Assembly: GCA_030686995.1 (NCBI GenBank)
Contig: CM060707.1
Coordinates: forward strand, 83,461,472 to 83,525,471
Length of the DNA: 64,000 nucleotides
Source: Artemisia argyi
Taxonomy: Eukaryota > Streptophyta > Magnoliopsida > Asterales > Asteraceae
Direction: 5' to 3'
The notes below the pieces were generated by a model. It saw only the letters and a list, made by a program, of their open reading frames with translations. It had not been told where the DNA came from and did not search any database. Below are positions 33,734 through 44,551 of this stretch, in pieces. The translations under genes and the position numbers were made by a program. Numbering within the stretch: position 1 is the stretch's first letter; every line of letters begins with the position of its first letter.

Positions 33734-33752
33734 TTTGAAGCCGCTGCCGAGG
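33734..33752 (+). other. Element K primer binding site (decayed)
   Basis: TTTGAAGCCGCTGCCGAGG matches D's PBS TGGCGCCGCTGCCGGGGA with a few changes. This is the site type used by Athila-like gypsy elements, usually ascribed to tRNA-Asp. Confidence 0.7.
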
Positions 33753-33835
33753 AGCTATATTAGGATTTTTGTTTAAGTTTTTAATTTATGATTTTTGTTT
33801 CGTTTTTCTCATCTTTTGCTCTTGTTTCAGAAATC

Positions 33836-35208
33836 ATGGAAGTTATAGACATCAATACTTTGACTCTCGAACAGTACCTTGTATTGACTAGGGATGAGAA
33901 AGGACCAGGGCTTATTAGGCCGATAATTGGAGATGATGTCCAATTTGAAATCAAACCGTAGTTTATGTGGGAATTGCGAGAAAAATACTTTGCTGGAAAC
34001 AAATCTGAAGATGCTTATGAGTATGTGAAAAATGTTATATATATCACCAGCCTCTTCAACATTCCAGGTGTTTCTCATGATGTGGTCATGCTCCGAGTGT
34101 TTCCGATGACACTCAATGGAGCCGCAAAAAGATGGGTTGATAGGTTGCCCGCTGGAACCATCAACACATGGAATCTCCTCAAGAAAGTATTCATTCAACG
34201 ATTTTGCCCTCCTTCTAAGACGGCAAAACAGTTGGAGGAGGTTCAAAATTTCAGACAAGAAGCTGACAAGACATTGTACCAAACTTGGGATAGGTACAAT
34301 GATCTTCTATGTAGGTGCCCCACTCATGATCTAAACAAGCAGCAAATGGTCAACATCTTTTACAAGGAGATTAACATTGCAAATGACAAATGATTGATTC
34401 TCATGGGCCGATCCCTAGGATGACTCCTATTCAAGCCTTGGACGCTAATCAAGACATGGCCGACCACTCTCAAAAGAGACATGATGGTGGCAGTAGTAGG
34501 AGTACGAGTGGAAGTTTGGAAGGTATGAATATTTTAACCAACAAACTTGAAAATCTTAGTAGGGAAATAAAGAAGCTCAAGGAACATGTGCATGCTATAC
34601 AAGTAGGATGCAACACTTGTAGAGGAGCTCATCTAGTTAGAGATTGCCCGCTAAACGAGGATGACAAAAAGGTTGAAGAGGTCAAGTACACTGAATCTAG
34701 AAGACCCTTTCAAGGTTATAACAACAACATGGGTCAATATGGTGTTGGGCTACGAGGATACTCCCCTAAACAAGATAACCGACCCCCTTTTGGGGAGAAG
34801 AGGTCTACTCTAGAGGAATCAATTTATAAGTACTTAGACGAATCGGCAAACAGAGAAACTGAAAGGGAAAACTGGCTTAAGAGTTTTAAGGAGGGAACTG
34901 AAGCTAATCAGAGAGCCCATGATGAGACTCTCGGAAGTCTTAGAACTAAAATCAAATTATTGTCAAAGGATATTCAAGAACATGTAGTAAAGGATAAAGC
35001 TAAAGCTTGCATGGCTATAACCACGAATGGAAAGTATCTTGGTACCCCTTCTGATGTAATTTTGCAAGATACTTCGAGTAACAGAAGACAGTTACGCCGT
35101 AACCACGATGATGAGTTACGGCGTAAAGAAGACCCAGAAGTTGGAATTGTCCGGTGTGAAACAATAACGAGGAATGAAGAACTCAAGGCAATTACTAGCT
35201 CGCCTTAA
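33836..35208 (+). pseudogene. Element K gag (Ty3/gypsy)
   Basis: Starts at ATG 33836. TAG at 33959-33961 interrupts before FMWELREKYF. The retrotransposon gag domain runs to 34390: VFPMTLNGAAKRWVDRLP, TWNLLKKVFIQRFCP, TLYQTWDRYNDLLCRCP. A one-base frameshift near 34388 leads to the second part (34390-35208) with IPRMTPIQALDA, a coiled coil and a zinc knuckle C-N-T-C-R-G-A-H-L-V-R-D-C near 34610. The tail carries two copies of QLRR/ELRR because the palindromes TTACGCCGTAA (35092-35102) and TTACGGCGTAA (35116-35126) lie in the coding sequence. No protease, RT or integrase follows. Confidence 0.82.
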
Positions 35209-35235
35209 GCTAAACATCATAAAAATCAAGATAAA

Positions 35236-35979
35236 ATGCCCTTTAAGCTTGAAACAAAATACCATTGGTATGTTGCCATCCCGGTTGACAATGAGAAGTC
35301 GTACGATCTATGGCCATCGTTTGATCTGAACAAAGAACTTTGTGATGGAGGAGGTGATAAAGGTAGGATACATAGTAATAAACATCTGTGGACTTCTAGT
35401 AACGATCATGAAAGGACGAACTTGAAGTGGAAAGGTACAATTGCATTCGGCGAATGGATACAAATAGTTTATGGTAAGGTTGATAGGGAGACTAAAATGA
35501 GTATTTGGGAGGATATTAACCATTGTGAAGAGCCTAATGACCCTGAATTACTCATGGACAATGAGGGTAATAATGATCATGAATCTAGCAATGACGTAAG
35601 AGGAGAGAATGAAAGAGAGCATTGGTGAGAGAAAATTAGAGTTTGTAATGACAATGAAGAATTGTTTTGGGCATCATGTAACCCGTATGGTGATGAGTGT
35701 AATGGTGGAAGTAGTAAAGAGAGGGTTGGACAAGAAGTATATTATTGGCGGTCCACCAATGACATGAAAAGATGTAAATTACCATGGGGAGATAGATTAG
35801 GCTTCGACGATTTGGTCAAGGTAAGGTATAGGAACGTGGATTCTTTGACTAAGGAGAAGATTTGGAAAGAATACATGAAGAGTGAACACACAAATAATTG
35901 CAAGGAATCACAAGAAGATGAGACATGTAATTACACCATAAGTTGGATTGAAGATAAAGATCGGCAATTCATGATCTAA
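35236..35979 (+). pseudogene. Element K second ORF: duplicated domain of unknown function
   Basis: One reading frame of about 247 codons from ATG 35236 with a single TGA (35626-35628) that one CpG transition explains. It holds two diverged copies of a domain of roughly 80 residues. Copy 1 (about 35260-35520) has LWTSSNDHERTNLKWKG and VDRETKMSIWEDI. Copy 2 (about 35655-35885) has YYWRSTNDMKRCKLPWGD and VDSLTKEKIWKEYM. The shared pattern is W-x-S-x-N-D-x-x-R-x-x-L-x-W, then F-(D/G), V-x-Y and V-D-x-x-T-K-x-x-I-W. I recognise no family. It occupies the place of pol in a non-autonomous gypsy element. Confidence 0.6.
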
Positions 35980-36353
35980 TTGAAGATAAACTCGATGAAA
36001 ATTGGTATGATGGTACGGAGTCCGATGATGACAATCTCGAGGGAATAGTAGACTACCTAGATCTACAAGGATATGATGGATTTATGGACATTGATGATGA
36101 AGCCTATGAGCAACGTAGGTATAAATTGTTTGGGATCCCATACAAGAAGCCACTACCTATTCATGCTGAAACATTCGAGATCATTAGGTATTCTATTAGA
36201 CCGGGTGAGAGGTTTACTAAGGTTGTTATTTGAGACAAGAAAGAGTTCATACGCACTTTAACAAATGTCGCATGGGTACGACATAATTTAATGACAGAAA
36301 TTGATGAGCTTGGTAAGTTCGTCGCCCACCCACGTGATGACCCGCGGGATTGA
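35958..36353 (+). pseudogene. Element K ORF continuation after a frameshift
   Basis: Frame-shifted relative to 35236-35979, overlapping slightly. It reads LIEDKLDENWYDGTESDDD, an acidic stretch with YDGFMDIDDEAYEQRR, then FEIIRYSIRPGERFTKVVI, a TGA at 36231-36233 (one CpG transition from Arg), and DKKEFIRTLTNVAWVRHNLM to the TGA at 36351-36353. I recall related I-R-Y-x-x-x-P-G-E-x-x-T-K sequences as hypothetical proteins in Athila-like elements of composites. It probably forms one protein with the preceding ORF. Function unknown. Confidence 0.5.
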
Positions 36354-36890
36354 GTCTAACTTAAAGTCTCGTTAATAAACAAAAGTGCTCTTATAGGAGA
36401 CAACCCGTATTATCCCTTTCCTTTTTCATTTTTATAGTTTAGTTTTTGGTTTGGTATGTTTGTTTTAATATTTTGCATGAATTGGAGCAAGAAGAACCGA
36501 GTTAAGCTCACTTTTGCTAGAAACTGTAAGAACCTGTGCTTTAACTATGGTGTAACCCAGACAATGGTTATGCCATAACCATCTTCTTCAATTAGATGCT
36601 TCTCCAGGTTTTACTAGTTACGGCGTAACTCAGTTATAAGGTTATGCCGTAACCACTCTCTGTAACCAAATTCTCAAAATTAAAAATATACTTACCAAAA
36701 CCTTGTATTAGTACTAAATGAGCTTTGTGGGTGTGTTCACTGTAAGCCTTCACGAGAATACACTTGTCCACTTGGGACACCAAGTGGTTTAAAAGGCTTG
36801 TTGCATATGCTAAATGCAACCGTGATTCCTACGAAAGTGAGTTCCTGCGCATCAGTTTGTGAATGTTTTCTTCTGTTAGTCTTTGATGTC
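36354..36890 (+). other. Element K 3' internal region
   Basis: AAAGTGCTCTTATAGGAGACAACCC (near 36381-36405) is a post-ORF signature like that of Athila elements. Palindromes GGTTATGCCATAACC (36566-36580), AGTTACGGCGTAACT (36616-36630) and GGTTATGCCGTAACC (36640-36654) repeat the LTR promoter motif. No 3' LTR follows directly; remnant R resumes near 36891, so K's right end is lost or rearranged. Confidence 0.55.
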
Positions 36891-38603
36891 CCTGAAGCCA
36901 GTCAGTTGGTTGAGTTATATACAACACTCACTAATTTATTTATCAGTGAGTATCACTTTCTTAATAATAACTAGGGAGACATGTTCTCTGATAACTTATG
37001 AGGGAGAATCTCACTTTTGATAACTATGAGGTTCACATTGATAGTTATGAAATGACATTCTCTTTGATCTTTATCAGAGACTTTATGCTCATTGGCCTTT
37101 GAAGGTATATTAGGCTATTTTATGTTTACATACTTTTCAGAGACAATTGAGTCGTTTTTCCAAACCCAACACATATAAAATCAGTCAAAGTGTTTATGAA
37201 AACATTTTTGGTAACACTTTGAGAGCTTTCATTTTTCAGAAATAGTCTCCTTCCGCATGTGCACATATATTTTTGAAATTTTTTCGCACATTTAGAGAAG
37301 AGTTAATACTTATAAAATGATAGACCCTAAATAGACAAGTCCCTACGAGACACATTTACGTCGCTAGTTAAAAGGATCCATTATCAACTTTTTGGTGAAA
37401 ACTAGCCCTAATAACTAATTTGAAATTATTACCTATCTAGGTACAAGTCTATAAAGAGCTTCTTGAGATGTTACATTCAACACTTAGTCTATCACCAAAT
37501 CTAGTCTTTTTGAGATAAAATCGATCACATTTTTAATCACATTTTCTCCCTCTCAAAAATAGCATTTATATGGTATTTTTGATACTAGTTGTTTAAAAAC
37601 TTTTTTCTTTTGGAAAGCTAATATGGACAAATGGATTCGCATAAACTTTTGAAATATTTTTGTTTTTAAAATACTTCTCATCAAAACTCGCATATGTTTT
37701 GAGAATTCGAAACTTTATGGAAAGTTAGAGGGAATGAGTCTTCTTGAGAAAAATTTTGAAAGATTTTCAAAACATCCTGAATAAATTTCGCTCAAGGTAT
37801 ATAATACAAGAGGTATTATGTTTTGAATGTATTTTGAAATACTCCCTCTCAAAACTAGTATATGTTTTGAGATTTTTAAACTTTTTGATTGTTTGAGGGA
37901 TGGAGTCTTCTTAAGCAAAATTGTGAAATAATTAAAAAATCAGTTTGAAATATCTTGAAGCAATTTTGCTTAAGGTTCATAAAACCATTTGTGAGATATG
38001 AAGTTTCAACACATTATAACAAAGCTTTATAAAAGATGATATGGACTTTTAATTTGAGAAATCTTTGTTATTTTCAAAATGTAGGAAAACTTCTTTTCTT
38101 ATCCTTTAGATAGTCTCACTGAAACGAACAACAAGATCCTTTGTTTAAAACTGAGTTGTGCACTGTAATGTGTACACAAGTCAATAAATTTTTTTTTAGA
38201 GACAACATGCTTTCAAAACATTTAATGAAATCTCTATCAAGCATCTTTACATATCTGTATCATTGTTGAATGACATTTCCAAAAACATAAACAATATTGA
38301 TTATACGAGAGATGTTGTAAAAGAATATTTTTGGATTTTTGAATTTTATAATTTTGTATTTAGCTTTAATATGTTTTATATTTTTGTTTTTGTGGTTTTT
38401 CAAATTTTGTATTTGGTTTTTGAAAAATATTTACATGCGAAGTTTTGTTTTGAGAAATTTTCAAGAAAGTTCAACAACACGGTCTAACTCCTCGGGAGGT
38501 AGGCTTCACATTCCAATTCTGTCGAGCAAATACTCAAACCTTTCTCTCGAAAGAGCTTTCATAAATAAGTCAACTAACTGGTAATCTGCTAACATCATAT
38601 ACC
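36891..38603 (-). mobile_element. Element R, right part: copia 3' region and RNase H end
   Basis: Diverged homologue of element A 6240-7870 in the same orientation: GTCAAAGTGTTTATGA, CCGCATGTGCACAT, and repeated TACTCCCTCTCAAAACT boxes. At 38462-38590 the minus strand encodes the RNase H C-terminus DYQLVDLFMKALSRERFEYLL, a TGA, then SLPPEELDRVV. The rest of pol is absent; a K-family LTR begins at 38604. Confidence 0.75.
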
Positions 38604-39430
38604 TGAATATTTTAGTATCAATTTCCCTTGTAAATGCTCACGATTATAGTATTTTTGCATGAATATGTACTCTTAATGATTCATATTTTGTTTTAAGTAG
38701 TATTTGAGCAAAGGAATGATAAGATGCGGAATTTGAAAGGAAACATGAAGAAACACATATAACTTGCTGGAACAGAGAAAACTTATGGCGTAGTTGAATT
38801 GACCAACTTAAGCCGTAATCCTTATTTCTACTGATCAAGACAAGTCAAATCATCACATAGTTACGGCGTAATCATAGCTACCAAGCTACGTCGTAAAGCT
38901 TCATTAAAGACTTGGAATGTTGCTGACACCGTAACCACATCACCAAGGGTACAACACAACTAAAGAGCCAAAATTTAGTGAGACGAATACGGCGTAACCC
39001 ATTCTCCATGGTAATGCCGTAATTATTCTCCAACTGGAAAAGCAACGTGCATGAAGGAGATAACGACGTAACACTTTACTTATGATTGCACCATATTTAT
39101 GTCGAGCCTATATAAACAAACTCTAAATCTGCATTTTACACATCTCTACTTCACATAATAACTGAAGGACGTTGGGGTTCCACTCCAAGAAAATTTTTAG
39201 AAGTTCGAAACCATTTTCTAGGGGAGAATTCACTTGAATTCATTCACAGTTTTAGCAATTCATCAATTATTTGTATCAAAATCATTGTTTAATTTATCCA
39301 TAATTACTTTCATTATGTTTTATGCACTTTACAATATAAGATGCCAAACACTTTATGTGTTAGCCTAGTTATGAAATTATTTATACTTTGATGTTAATTC
39401 TTCATCTATTTATACATGATATGTTTAATA
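38604..39430 (+). repeat. Partial LTR of the element K family
   Basis: Starts TGAATATTTTAGTATCAATTTCCC, like 32137 onward. It carries the same TTACGGCGTAA-type motif cluster (38785-39075) and a TATA box GCCTATATAAAC (39106-39117). It shares GTTAGCCTAGTTATGA with 32947 and stops near 39430, lacking the last several hundred bases. It could be K's displaced 3' LTR or a separate insertion. Confidence 0.65.
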
Positions 39431-39985
39431 TGAGTAAAATATAGTATGATGAGTCACTTACAAGAATGGTGTTATGATTGGTGGTAAAGAAATGCACAAG
39501 AACTAACCCAATAACTCTATAAACCCTAATTTTCAATACCCCAAACCCTAGCTTCCTTATCAACTCTTAAAGAAACCTTAGAAAACATTCACTCTTGTTT
39601 GAATACCGCTAGAAAGAGCTGAGAATAAGTGTGTGTCAATGTGATTATGTGTATGTTGAATGAGAGTTGCTAGTGGGTTTATATAACACAAGTTTAGCAC
39701 AAGTTTAATGTAAGTAAAAAGGGTCTTTAGGCTTCACAAGTTATTGTAAAATCAAAAGGGGAAAGAGACAATTTTTTGGGGTCTTTGAGGCCTTCCTGAG
39801 CTGTGCAAGATGAATGGGAGAGTTGGGGAAACAAGCTTCCATGTTTTGTGGCTTTAAGGGTTAGATATGGTTATGATAATGTGATGTTTTAAAGCAAAAA
39901 GCATGTGTTTGTATACTCTATATAGGTGGTTGATTTTTTTTTGTACAAAAGGGGATGGAAAATCCAATTTTTTTAAATACCTAAG
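39431..39985. other. Unassigned sequence before solo LTR G
   Basis: GGGTTTATATAACAC near 39675 is TATA-like and the text resembles an LTR, but no end was found. It continues across G at 41329-41400. No gene seen. Confidence 0.35.
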
Positions 39986-40380
39986 TGTTAATACAAATAA
40001 TATCAAAAATGTCATTTGCATTATTCGATCTTTATACGTTTTGATAATCACAAAATGTAAAAACACGTTACGTAAAACTATAGTTAATGAGTTTTTAATC
40101 GAGAAAATTGGTTTAGAGTACAACATCACTTAAGATATGAACAAACACTTTACCAATTTAGTTAGGTGATCAAATAATTTATTTTTTCTTAAACCACACA
40201 TTTTTATGTGATAAAACATTCTTTTCAGAGTAATTTTTATAATTAAAAAGAAAATTTTTAATAAGAAAATAAATTTGAATTTCAAATTCTCCAACTGCTA
40301 TTTTTTTGGCCCAAATCAGATAAAGTTTTCACTAAATAAATTTTCACCATACCAGGACAAAAATAGTTCTGTCTCTTGAG

Positions 40381-40474
40381 ACGGTCCCGTAAGTAGCTGG
40401 ACGGTCCCTTATATATACGGGACCGTCCAATGTTTAAGGGACCGTCCCCCGCTCTTTCATGGGCCTGTAAATAC
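40381..40474 (+). promoter_or_regulatory. G LTR promoter palindromes
   Basis: GGACGGTCCC (40399-40408) and its exact inverse GGGACCGTCC (40419-40428) flank TTATATATAC, with further half copies ACGGTCCC at 40381 and GGGACCGTCCC near 40438. The TATA-like CCTGTAAATAC follows at 40464-40474. Confidence 0.6.
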
Positions 40475-40773
40475 TGTACAATTTCTTCAGAATAATCAAC
40501 CCTATTTGCACAAAAACTTTATGTTCTTTCTTCCTCCTTTCTTTGATCACAATAACTCGTTGATATGTGTTTATAAGTCAAGCTGACATCTTCTACCTCC
40601 AAGTGCAAGAGAAGAATGCTCGTATTCATCAAGTAACAAAGTGTTATAGATTAGGCATCACACACACGTAACTTGTGTTACAATTCTCTTATTCATCTAA
40701 ACTTTTTCAATCCCGTGTATTGTATATTAGTGTATCCGACTTTTATGTGAGACGAGATTAGTTATGTTAGTGT

Positions 40774-40962
40774 TGATTAGGACGGTGTACACGTGCGGCT
40801 GTAGATTAGGACAATGTGTATGTCCGTGTGGTGATCAGGACAGTGTGTACATCCGTGTGATGATCAGGACGATGTGTACATCCGTGAATTGATTAGGATG
40901 GTGTGTACATCTGTGTAGTGATTTGGATGGTGTGTACGTCCATGTGAAGACTTGGATTGTGT
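40774..40962 (+). repeat. Minisatellite in the G LTR
   Basis: About six tandem copies of a 31-33-bp unit like GATCAGGACAGTGTGTACAT plus CCGTGTGAT, diverged from each other. Confidence 0.75.
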
Positions 40963-41399
40963 GTTTGAAGAATGTGTAGATTGATTCTAGCTAGGATTAG
41001 GACTCGACATTCCGCTTAGTATCATAAATTGGTGTAAGAGTTGGTGTACGGTTTTCTCTGCTTAAAGGTAGCTTGTTGACATAGTGATTGTGAACTCTCG
41101 AGTGTGATACTCTAGGAGTAGAGTAGGGCGAAAGTGAGCTTCATGCCAAACCACTATAAATCTCCGTGTCTCTGTTTGGTTGTTCTATTCCATTATCTCT
41201 TGTTTATATCTCGTTTATTTCACACATTCTTATTTTAAAAAAGAATAAAAAGGTTTTAAAAAGTCTTAAAACATAATCAGAAAATGGTGAAACTATTCAA
41301 CCCCCCACCTTCTAGTTTCTACACTAAGTATGTATATATGTATAAGAAAGTTGGTGAAATTATTGGCTAGGTTGTGAATGCATGCATGTAAGTTAAAAC

Positions 41400-42300
41400 A
41401 CTTATAAGGCAAGTCTGTGATGATTTATGTAAAACTTGTAAAACCATATGCAAATAACTTATAAAACATGCTCATGAGAGTAATAATATTGCATGATCTA
41501 CATGATCCTTACACGATCTACGCGATCCACACAATCCGCACAATCTACTCTTGATCCACTTGATCAACACACACTATCACAATGGCTACAAGAGATCTCC
41601 AAGATCTTAGCAAGATCACAATGATCAACATAAGAAGACTTAAAAAGACTATGACACTTGATATATATCAAGATACAATCAAGTCAACTAACAAGTAATG
41701 CAAGTGCACTACACAAATAATCTTAACACTTTGTATCTTCTTGATACTTTGTGTTCTTCTCTTGACTAGGAGAGGAATGATGGTTATCACTTGATTTGTT
41801 GGATGAAAGGATCACTCTTTAAAACAAAATTAGACTAACTAAATGATCAAAGGAGAGTTTAGGTGATAGGGATTTAATCACAGAAAGTTGTGTGTGTGAA
41901 GGATGCCTAAAATATGTGAAATGGACTAGTATTTATAGGCAAGAAAAAATTTGCCTGTTATAGGTACATGATACCACTAAACATCACACTGTACCACTAA
42001 ATTTAGTGGTATCATGGTACCATGCTAGACAAAAACATTTCTCTTTTTGTTTTTAGTGGTGAAGGTTTATTTGGGGAAGTTTGGAGTTGATTTTGGGGGG
42101 GGGGGGGAATAGCTGTTATGATTTTTAACCTTATTATTCCAATTAAAACATTTCTTTATAATTTCAAAAATAATTTGTAAATGTATTTTTGAAAAGAATG
42201 TTTTGTCACATTAAAAATGTGAGGTTTGAAACATAAATTCACTTCTTTGATCATTTGTCAAGTTGCAAATTTGTTTGTTCTTACCTAGAGTGATTTATGT
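41400..42300 (-). repeat. H: Sirevirus-like LTR fragment, minus strand
   Basis: 42120-42300 matches element C's LTR 53100-53280 (AAAACATTTCTT, TTTGTAAATGT, TTCTTTGATCAT, ACCTAGAGTGAT). The TATA box reads GCCTATAAATAC on the minus strand (41929-41940). Neither end is recognisable, and the R/U5 region differs from C, so this is a different subfamily or truncated. Confidence 0.55.
41929..42028 (-). promoter_or_regulatory. H LTR promoter palindromes
   Basis: TACCACTAAA joined directly to its inverse (41992-42011) forms a perfect 20-bp palindrome. GATACCACTAAAC at 41970 and TATCATGGTACCATG at 42011-42025 repeat the theme, all just upstream (minus strand) of the TATA box. Confidence 0.6.
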
Positions 42301-44551
42301 AGAAACGGGATATTTCGACGTTTAGGTCTCTTGTAAAGACACAAACATCAATTCCGTTAATTGTTGAAAGACTTATAACGTAAAGTAAAGACGTTAACTT
42401 GTTATGTCTTCTTGTTAAAGACATGTACGCTTACGACGTATAATAAAATGTTTATGTTTTCTAGTTAAAACATACACATAAAGTCATTGACTTGGTCAAA
42501 GACTTATAACATAAGGGATGCAGTAGGTTAAAAAATATTGTTGATGCCATCTGGTTTGACTTGACTGGTAGATATGTAAGCCAAAGAGTATAAATTCATC
42601 TAATAAGTTGTGGGATAGTTTCACAACATCTATGCACGTGGAATACCACTACTTTATGGTATGTCCATCATGAAAAATCAAACTCTATAGATATTGTTTG
42701 ATATTTGATGACTAAAACTGTTTTACCTCCAAAGCTATCAAGGAGAAAATTGGATGTGTCTTGCGTACACTCAATATGGTTCAAAACTATGAATGTTAAG
42801 ATGCAGTCCTTTGAAGACAATCACTCATGGAGTTTGATTGATCTCTTACCAAATCAGTTAGACTGTGAGGTTTAAAATGAGTTTCTTGATGAGAATACTT
42901 AAAAGGAAAAACTTGTACGCACATTTAATGCACGCGTAGTATAAGGAGTTTACTCGTACTTAAGTAATTGACTATGATTAAATCTTCCTACCTACAAACA
43001 TTAAATGTATAAAGATGATTAATGATCATACGTGTTTTCATGTAAATGAAATATGACAATAGGATCTCAAAACACTTTTCTTGTTGATTACCTTGCGAGG
43101 ACGATGAGTAATCAAAAGGGTTTATGAATCCATATAATCTTTATTAATGTATACAAGATATAAGAATGCAACTAGGAGCATAGATTTAAGTTAATTCTGA
43201 AATCATTAATTTGATTTTGATTAAATAAGATTGTTCCTGAGTACTCTGAGAGCAAGTAGGAGCAATGCATTTTTTTTCTTAAATCTCATATGTTGTTAAC
43301 ATATAAGAATCAATATTCCATCTAAGCTATACTTTAATCCTTAGCCCGGAATAAAGTTTCACTTAAGGAATTTAGGAAATAAAACATACAACCTTGCTGC
43401 ATGTGTTTATTAGAATAAACATAAGCATTTAATAATCTAAACATGATATGACATGTCATTGAAGGGAGTCTCAATGATCAATCTTACATGATGAGATTGA
43501 ATGCATGAATGGAAACCTTAAGTTTAACTAAAGGATTCATTATGTAAGTCACATTATGTATTCGATTATTTATATCATTTGCATAAATGCAAGATGAGTT
43601 GATAACAACAAATATCTAAGTGAAAGTCATTAGATAATTGTTAAATGAACAAATGGACCTGCAAAGGACCAAAATATGTTCAAATGTTTACGGATATTTG
43701 AGGAGCTTTGTTATGTTTTCATTCATTGATGTTAATATAACGGAGATGATGCTCAACACTATTCATAGTAGGATGACATCATGAATGATGACACCTCTAA
43801 CTAGATGTGCTCGATTGAGAGCATTAATGCATTATACATTAAAAGAATAAGAATACTTTACAGTTTGGGAAACTGTTATTATGACTTTCAAAAGTAGGTG
43901 TTTTGCTAGCTTCAAACACACTATGGAATGTATTGTTGCAATACTCGTATTGTACTTGAATGCACACATACAAAAGGACAATCATCATTCAAAACATTTT
44001 TGAATTTTGAAACAAGTATTCTCAAAGTTTACTCAGATGACTAATTGTTGTCTTGTACAAAAGAATTGATCATGGTAGAAACATCGAATTCCGATCTATA
44101 TGTAGTCTTCTGCATATCTGTTTAAAGTTTTTGGTTAATGGAACTGTAGGCAGTCGTATTATATAATGAATTGATATACCGGGTATTATCATCTTCATTT
44201 ATACTACCGTGTTCTATATTTGCATGTTTAATCCATGAACAATTTATTTTTTCTAAAATTGTCCATTTCCAGTTTACGATACGGGAGTATCATCGAATTA
44301 AGGCAAATGTGAGCGTGTTGGTGATTTATTTACCAAAATCACATGTTGTTCATTGTGATAAACATTGGACTGACCCAACTATCAAGTATTCACTGCATGG
44401 ATAGACGTCAATAGTGAATCTCAAAAATGGTAATGTCTCTTATCTTCATACTTCAGATGCAAGTAGGTCTTGCATGTGTGGAATTTCATTCTTTGACATG
44501 GTTAAATGCTGTCCTGAATAAGGTAGTTATAAAAACCATTTTCAGGAGTGA
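42301..44551 (+). pseudogene. Element F internal region, heavily decayed
   Basis: Short stretches look like copia pol (for example FEDNHSWSLIDLLPN near 42815-42855, and a 77-codon ORF at 44171-44404 whose second half resembles the RNase H tail), but frames break constantly. It is placed in F because the sequence runs, after removal of S2, to a polypurine tract and LTR at 46351. The left end of F was not found. From 42301 to about 42530 assignment to F or H is unclear. Confidence 0.4.

Larger units (their letters stand above)
39986..41323 (+). mobile_element. G: solo LTR of a Sirevirus-like copia element
   Basis: 1338 bp from TGTTAATACAAAT to TTTCTACA, flanked by the perfect duplication CTAAG (39981-39985 and 41324-41328). 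The start and GTTTTGATAATCACAAAATGTAAA (from 40037) match element C's LTR on the minus strand; the end CAACCCCCCACCTTCTAG matches C and E. The R/U5 part shares the E/C words for TACTCNAGGAGTAGAGTAGGGC. It has a promoter palindrome array and, after it, a 32-bp minisatellite. No internal region. Confidence 0.87.
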
